A stretch of DNA of 16,017 nucleotides from Gemmatimonadota bacterium (GTDB taxonomy: Bacteria; Latescibacterota; UBA2968; UBA8231). Positions 13,745-16,017 of the stretch are shown here, one piece after another. Each line of letters starts with the position of its first letter. Within the stretch, counting starts at the first letter, position 1. The translations under genes and the position numbers were made by a program. Location: the NCBI GenBank assembly GCA_026706505.1, contig JAPOYQ010000005.1, positions 1 through 16,017 on the forward strand. The letters run 5' to 3'. Below the pieces are notes generated by a model. It was not told where the DNA came from. It saw only the letters and a program-made list of their open reading frames with translations, and ran no database searches.

Positions 13745-14731
13745 ATGTCAACCGACGCAACCGATTCGGACGCACCGAAATTTCCCGAGCGATTCCTGCG
13801 ATACGCGACCAGAGAATTTGGCAGAGAAGGCGAGGCGTGGCTTGAGGAACTGCCGTCCATTCTCAAGCGGTGCTGCGCTAGGTGGGACTTGACACTCGGC
13901 CGACCGACTGAAGAAATCAAGGTCAACTATATTGCGTACGTCGAGATGAGCAATGGAGAAGAGGCCGTGCTCAAGGTGGGCGTCCCGCACGGCGATTTCA
14001 GCGCGGAGATGGAAGCGTTGGCGATCTACGAGGGCCGTGGGATCAACCGGCTCATCGACTGCGACAAAGCGCTTAACGCCATGCTGCTCGAACGACTGCG
14101 TCCTGGCAAGATGCTAGATTCTGTTGGGAACGCGCGCGAGCAAAGCGAGATTGCGGCGCGTATCCTCCAGGAGTTACACGCGACTCCGCCGCCGTCGCAC
14201 CACACACTGCCGCACTTTATGGATTGGATGCGAAGTGCATTCGCGGACGCCAAAAGCTGCGAGGATCCCGAACGGGCACGGGGCTATATCGAGCAGATTC
14301 CGCGCGTGGAATCTATGATGGGAATCCTGATGGAGGCGGATGAACCCCAGATACTGCTGCACGGCGACCTCCATCACTGGAACATTCTGTCCGACGCAGA
14401 CCGCGGCTGGATGGCGATTGATCCGAAGGGGGTCATCGGGGCCTCGTGTCTGGATGTCGGCCGGTTCATCAACAACGCGATGGGATTCGGCGAGACTGCT
14501 GCGGAGAAGCGGGAGATCCTGCTTGAGGCGGTGACGATTTTCAGCGATGTGCTGGAGGAAAACGAGGAGCGGATGTTTGCGGGTGCCTTTTGCGACAAGA
14601 TCATGGGTTCGTCGTGGGGCCTGCAACAGGAACCCGATGAACACGAGGCGAACTCACAAGAGGCGCTTAAAGTGATGGTTGAGGTGGCGAGGGACGTGGA
14701 TGATCGTCGGCTGCGATGTCGAGTCATCTAG
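13745..14731 (+). CDS. APH(6)/hydroxyurea-kinase-like small-molecule phosphotransferase
   Basis: A 328-residue kinase of the aminoglycoside/hydroxyurea antibiotic kinase group (PF04655, StrB-like), a branch of the APH fold. ATP-site Lys77 is in EAVLKVG. The catalytic loop LLHGDLHHWNIL (204-215) provides Asp208 and Asn213, and AIDPKG (224-229) carries the Mg2+ ligand Asp226. The length is close to, slightly above, that of APH(6) enzymes (about 270-310). The N-terminal 15 residues are acidic and probably unstructured. GGGAGG lies 4-5 bases before ATG 13745. It follows the Gfo/Idh gene by 66 bp. It may phosphorylate streptomycin-like compounds, but distant homologues often act on sugars or metabolites, so resistance is unproven. 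Confidence 0.85.
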   Translation: MSTDATDSDAPKFPERFLRYATREFGREGEAWLEELPSILKRCCARWDLTLGRPTEEIKVNYIAYVEMSNGEEAVLKVGVPHGDFSAEMEALAIYEGRGINRLIDCDKALNAMLLERLRPGKMLDSVGNAREQSEIAARILQELHATPPPSHHTLPHFMDWMRSAFADAKSCEDPERARGYIEQIPRVESMMGILMEADEPQILLHGDLHHWNILSDADRGWMAIDPKGVIGASCLDVGRFINNAMGFGETAAEKREILLEAVTIFSDVLEENEERMFAGAFCDKIMGSSWGLQQEPDEHEANSQEALKVMVEVARDVDDRRLRCRVI

Positions 14732-14755
14732 TGGTGTAGACGCACCGAGCCACGC

Positions 14756-14787
14756 CGCGTTGCACCTACTTGCGCAGATGCAACGCG
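14756..14787. repeat. Inverted repeats between convergent genes
   Basis: Within the 123-bp gap 14732-14854 there are two perfect inverted repeats: CGCGTTGCA (14756-14764) with TGCAACGCG (14779-14787), loop 14; and AGGCGGA (14814-14820) with TCCGCCT (14841-14847), loop 20. The genes on either side converge, so a bidirectional terminator role is reasonable, but neither hairpin is followed by a T-tract on either strand. I see no gene in the gap. Confidence 0.4.
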
Positions 14788-14854
14788 TATTATGCATGGC
14801 TGGTCGGGTAGCGAGGCGGACTTGCGCTTGCAGCCACTCATCCGCCTGTCCTTG

Positions 14855-15187
14855 TTAACCCTTGAGCCGGTTGATCGTCCTTCTGACGAGGATGGCGATG
14901 ACGGCGGCGTATAGAGCGATGCTGACCTGATCGACGATGGCGTCTAAGCGATCACCAAGCGTGTTGAGAAGGTCCTGGTCCAGCACGTTCGCACTTGCGG
15001 CAGCGCCAACCGCAATGGTGACTGCCAAGTAGGCTGTCGCGTCCTCGGCGTCGATCGCTATCGCCCCATATATCAGACCCAGAACGACTAGCGCGAGCGT
15101 CAGAATGCCTCCTCCGATCGGGGCACCTGCCGCACCCTGAATGATGGCCACAAGAGCCATCAGGCCAATGATAATCCTGACTGCCAT
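14855..15187 (-). CDS. Small multi-pass membrane protein of unknown function
   Basis: An unrecognised 110-residue hydrophobic protein. Membrane segments are likely at about 3-22, 27-48, 52-68 and 88-103, with an acidic loop (VLDQDLLNTLGDRLDAIVDQ, about 70-89) before the last one and a basic tail RRTINRLKG, which suggests a cytoplasmic C-terminus. Start ATG 15187 has GGAGGGA about 6 bases upstream, so it is preferred over a GTG 87 bases earlier whose extra 29 residues look non-coding. It stands alone: APH converges on it, and a 324-bp spacer separates it from MnmA. No domain is recognised. Confidence 0.65.
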   Translation of the reverse strand: MAVRIIIGLMALVAIIQGAAGAPIGGGILTLALVVLGLIYGAIAIDAEDATAYLAVTIAVGAAASANVLDQDLLNTLGDRLDAIVDQVSIALYAAVIAILVRRTINRLKG

Positions 15188-15347
15188 TTCTCCCTCCTGG
15201 AGTAAGTTGATAACGACCAGCGTACTCAACCTCCCGTGACGGTCACCGAAGGTATAACGGGTCGCAGGAACCACACCGCCAATGGAGAAAAAAACTGTCT
15301 CGGAAAGATTATATGCCTATATGTCGTTCAGCCGGGATCGAATCTGT

Positions 15348-15377
15348 AGCTTGGTGCAGCTTGGTTAAATTTGGTAC
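15348..15377. repeat. Three 10-bp tandem repeats with TTGGT core
   Basis: Units AGCTTGGTGC, AGCTTGGTTA and AATTTGGTAC follow without gaps, so TTGGT occurs at 15351, 15361 and 15371, exactly one helical turn apart. An inverted copy ACCAA lies at 15405-15409. Same-face phased sites can be protein-binding iterons. Three degenerate units can also be chance. Confidence 0.55.
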
Positions 15378-15409
15378 AGGAATAGCCGAACCATTCGGCG
15401 CTACACCAA
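15371..15409. repeat. Imperfect inverted repeat with GCCGAA/TTCGGC core
   Basis: The core is GCCGAA (15385-15390), CCA, TTCGGC (15394-15399). The outer ends TTGGT (15371-15375) and ACCAA (15405-15409) also pair, with AG/CT in between and one arm four bases longer. Read on the minus strand the element begins TGTAG and ends CTAT, the same boundary bases as the hairpin at 2074-2101. No T-tract follows. Confidence 0.5.
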
Positions 15410-15418
15410 TAGTTGTGC

Positions 15419-15446
15419 TAGACAATATAGAGAGATACGATATTAT
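15419..15446 (+). promoter_or_regulatory. Candidate orphan promoter
   Basis: TAGACA (15419-15424, 5 of 6) and TATTAT (15441-15446, 5 of 6) are spaced 16 bp. Downstream there is only a 10-codon frame before the antisense MnmA gene. If real it would make a small or antisense RNA toward the mnmA 3' end. Confidence 0.3.
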
Positions 15447-15511
15447 GGGGCGCGCATCAAGAAAATAATGATGTGCTGTAGTGCGGGAGGACGTTTATAG
15501 GCGCACTCAAG

Positions 15512-16017
15512 CTAGGCAATGATGCCGCCGCCGAGGCAAATTTCACCGTCGTAGAACACGGCGTGCTGGCCTGGAGCAATGCCGGGATCGGGCGTGGATA
15601 AGGCGACGTGGGCGCGCTCCGGCGCGAGCATTTGCACCTGACAGGGAATCAGGGCTGGCCCATGCCGCAGCTTGACTTGGAGCACGGTATGCTCCGGTGC
15701 TCCGGCGATCCAATGGATTTGTTCGGCGATTAGTTCGCAGCGTCCGGTTCGCGTTGGCGCGCTGCCGTGGGCGATGTACACGATATTGTTGGCAACGTCT
15801 TTGTCTATCACATACCAAGGTCCGCCGCCGAGTTGCAGGCCGTGCCGCTGGCCAATGGTGTAGAACCAATAGCCGGGGTGCTCGCCCTTCTTTTGTCCGC
15901 TCGCCTGCTCGACGATGTCGCCTTGGGCTTCTCCCAAGTGGAAGCGGACGAAGTTCCGGTAGGGATGGCGGCCAACACGATGGGGGCGCGCGTCGACGCG
16001 GTGGCCAGGCAGCGCGC
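15512..16017 (-). CDS. mnmA: tRNA 2-thiouridylase MnmA-like, C-terminal part, open at right edge
   Basis: About 167 residues of an open frame entering from the right edge and ending at TAG 15514-15512. The C-terminal two thirds match MnmA, which makes 2-thiouridine at the tRNA wobble base: YRNFVRFHLGE, HPGYWFYTIGQRHGL, GGPWYVIDKDV and the terminal FYDGEICLGGGII, with a cyanobacterial/plant-like GYWFYTIGQR form. The N-terminal ATP-pyrophosphatase domain is off the window. A shorter reading from a TTG at 15937 would start mid-domain and is not a real start. In MnmA the catalytic Cys (199 in E. coli) lies about 10 residues before the RxF block; here that place reads D-A-R-P-H-R-V-G, with His at codon 15982-15980. 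Confidence 0.85.
   Translation of the reverse strand, partial: ALPGHRVDARPHRVGRHPYRNFVRFHLGEAQGDIVEQASGQKKGEHPGYWFYTIGQRHGLQLGGGPWYVIDKDVANNIVYIAHGSAPTRTGRCELIAEQIHWIAGAPEHTVLQVKLRHGPALIPCQVQMLAPERAHVALSTPDPGIAPGQHAVFYDGEICLGGGIIA

Larger units (their letters stand above)
15188..15511. other. 324-bp spacer, AT-richer than its surroundings, with repeats
   Basis: No convincing gene lies here. Contents: a GTGAC-G-GTCAC palindrome (15235-15245); a minus-strand TATAAT (15313-15308) without a clear -35; three 10-bp tandem repeats (15348-15377); an imperfect long inverted repeat with a GCCGAA/TTCGGC core (15371-15409); and a plausible plus-strand promoter (15419-15446) with only a 10-codon frame after it. 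It could host an unannotated small RNA or be a decayed repeat element. Confidence 0.5.

Noticed and set aside
7225..14731. AAC(3)-like and APH(6)-like genes as a resistance island
   Set aside because: They are 5.8 kb apart in different operons with no integron, transposase or repeats flanking them, so a shared acquired-resistance origin is not supported.
15325..15360. tRNA-like T-arm (GGGATCGAATC)
   Set aside because: No acceptor stem, anticodon arm or matching 5' half can be folded around it.
15466..15500. 10-codon frame starting ATGATG after the orphan promoter
   Set aside because: Too short, no ribosome site immediately upstream, and no recognisable leader-peptide composition.
1..16017. 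CRISPR array, IS element or prophage
   Set aside because: No regularly spaced repeats, transposase, integrase or phage structural genes are visible on either strand.

Overview
The window is a GC-rich (by eye about 60%), densely packed bacterial chromosome segment with short intergenic gaps and no rRNA, tRNA, CRISPR array, IS element or phage gene that I can see. The gene mix (two PhyH dioxygenases, a DUF2961/GH172 protein, an enolase-superfamily enzyme, a Gfo/Idh/MocA oxidoreductase, an amidohydrolase-2 enzyme with a Rieske protein, a PIG-L deacetylase) and small hairpin repeats of the GGGCAACC/GGTTGCCC type resemble genomes of uncultured lineages such as Poribacteria or Latescibacterota. That placement is inference from gene content only.

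Region 1 (1-5980, minus strand). Reading leftward from a strong sigma70-like promoter at 5951-5980 there is an FAD-linked 2-hydroxyacid oxidase, a mandelate racemase/muconate lactonizing enzyme relative and a DUF2961 (GH172-like) protein, separated by 33 and 13 bp. This looks like a carbohydrate or sugar-acid catabolic operon. After a hairpin repeat come endonuclease III (TTG start at 2040, three of four cluster cysteines), a Tat-exported sulfite-oxidase-family molybdoenzyme, and the first 64 bases of a PIG-L deacetylase cut by the left edge.

Region 2 (5974-7950, plus strand). A toxin-first RelE/ParE-XRE toxin-antitoxin pair has a palindromic operator at 5983-6001 abutting the catabolic operon promoter. 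Then follow a cupin, a decayed alpha/beta-hydrolase fragment, and an AAC(3)-family acetyltransferase.

Region 3 (7966-11505, minus strand). A PhyH dioxygenase; an amidohydrolase translationally overlapped with a Rieske ferredoxin-like protein; and a membrane-anchored calcineurin-like phosphoesterase with its own promoter.

Region 4 (11584-14731, plus strand). A hairpin separates divergent promoters. Then come a second PhyH dioxygenase, a Gfo/Idh/MocA oxidoreductase and an APH(6)/hydroxyurea-type kinase, with gaps of 92 and 66 bp.

Region 5 (14732-16017). Inverted repeats between convergent genes, a 110-residue unknown membrane protein (minus), a 324-bp AT-richer spacer with three 10-bp tandem repeats and a hairpin, and the C-terminal part of an MnmA-like tRNA thiolase (minus) open at the right edge. 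Where the second catalytic cysteine of MnmA is expected, I read a histidine.

Nothing here is a clear new defence or mobile system. The most unusual items are the modified Fe-S site of endonuclease III, the edge anomaly in MnmA, the GH172/enolase-superfamily/FAD-oxidase operon with its TA-shared control region, and the repeat-rich spacer at 15300-15450.
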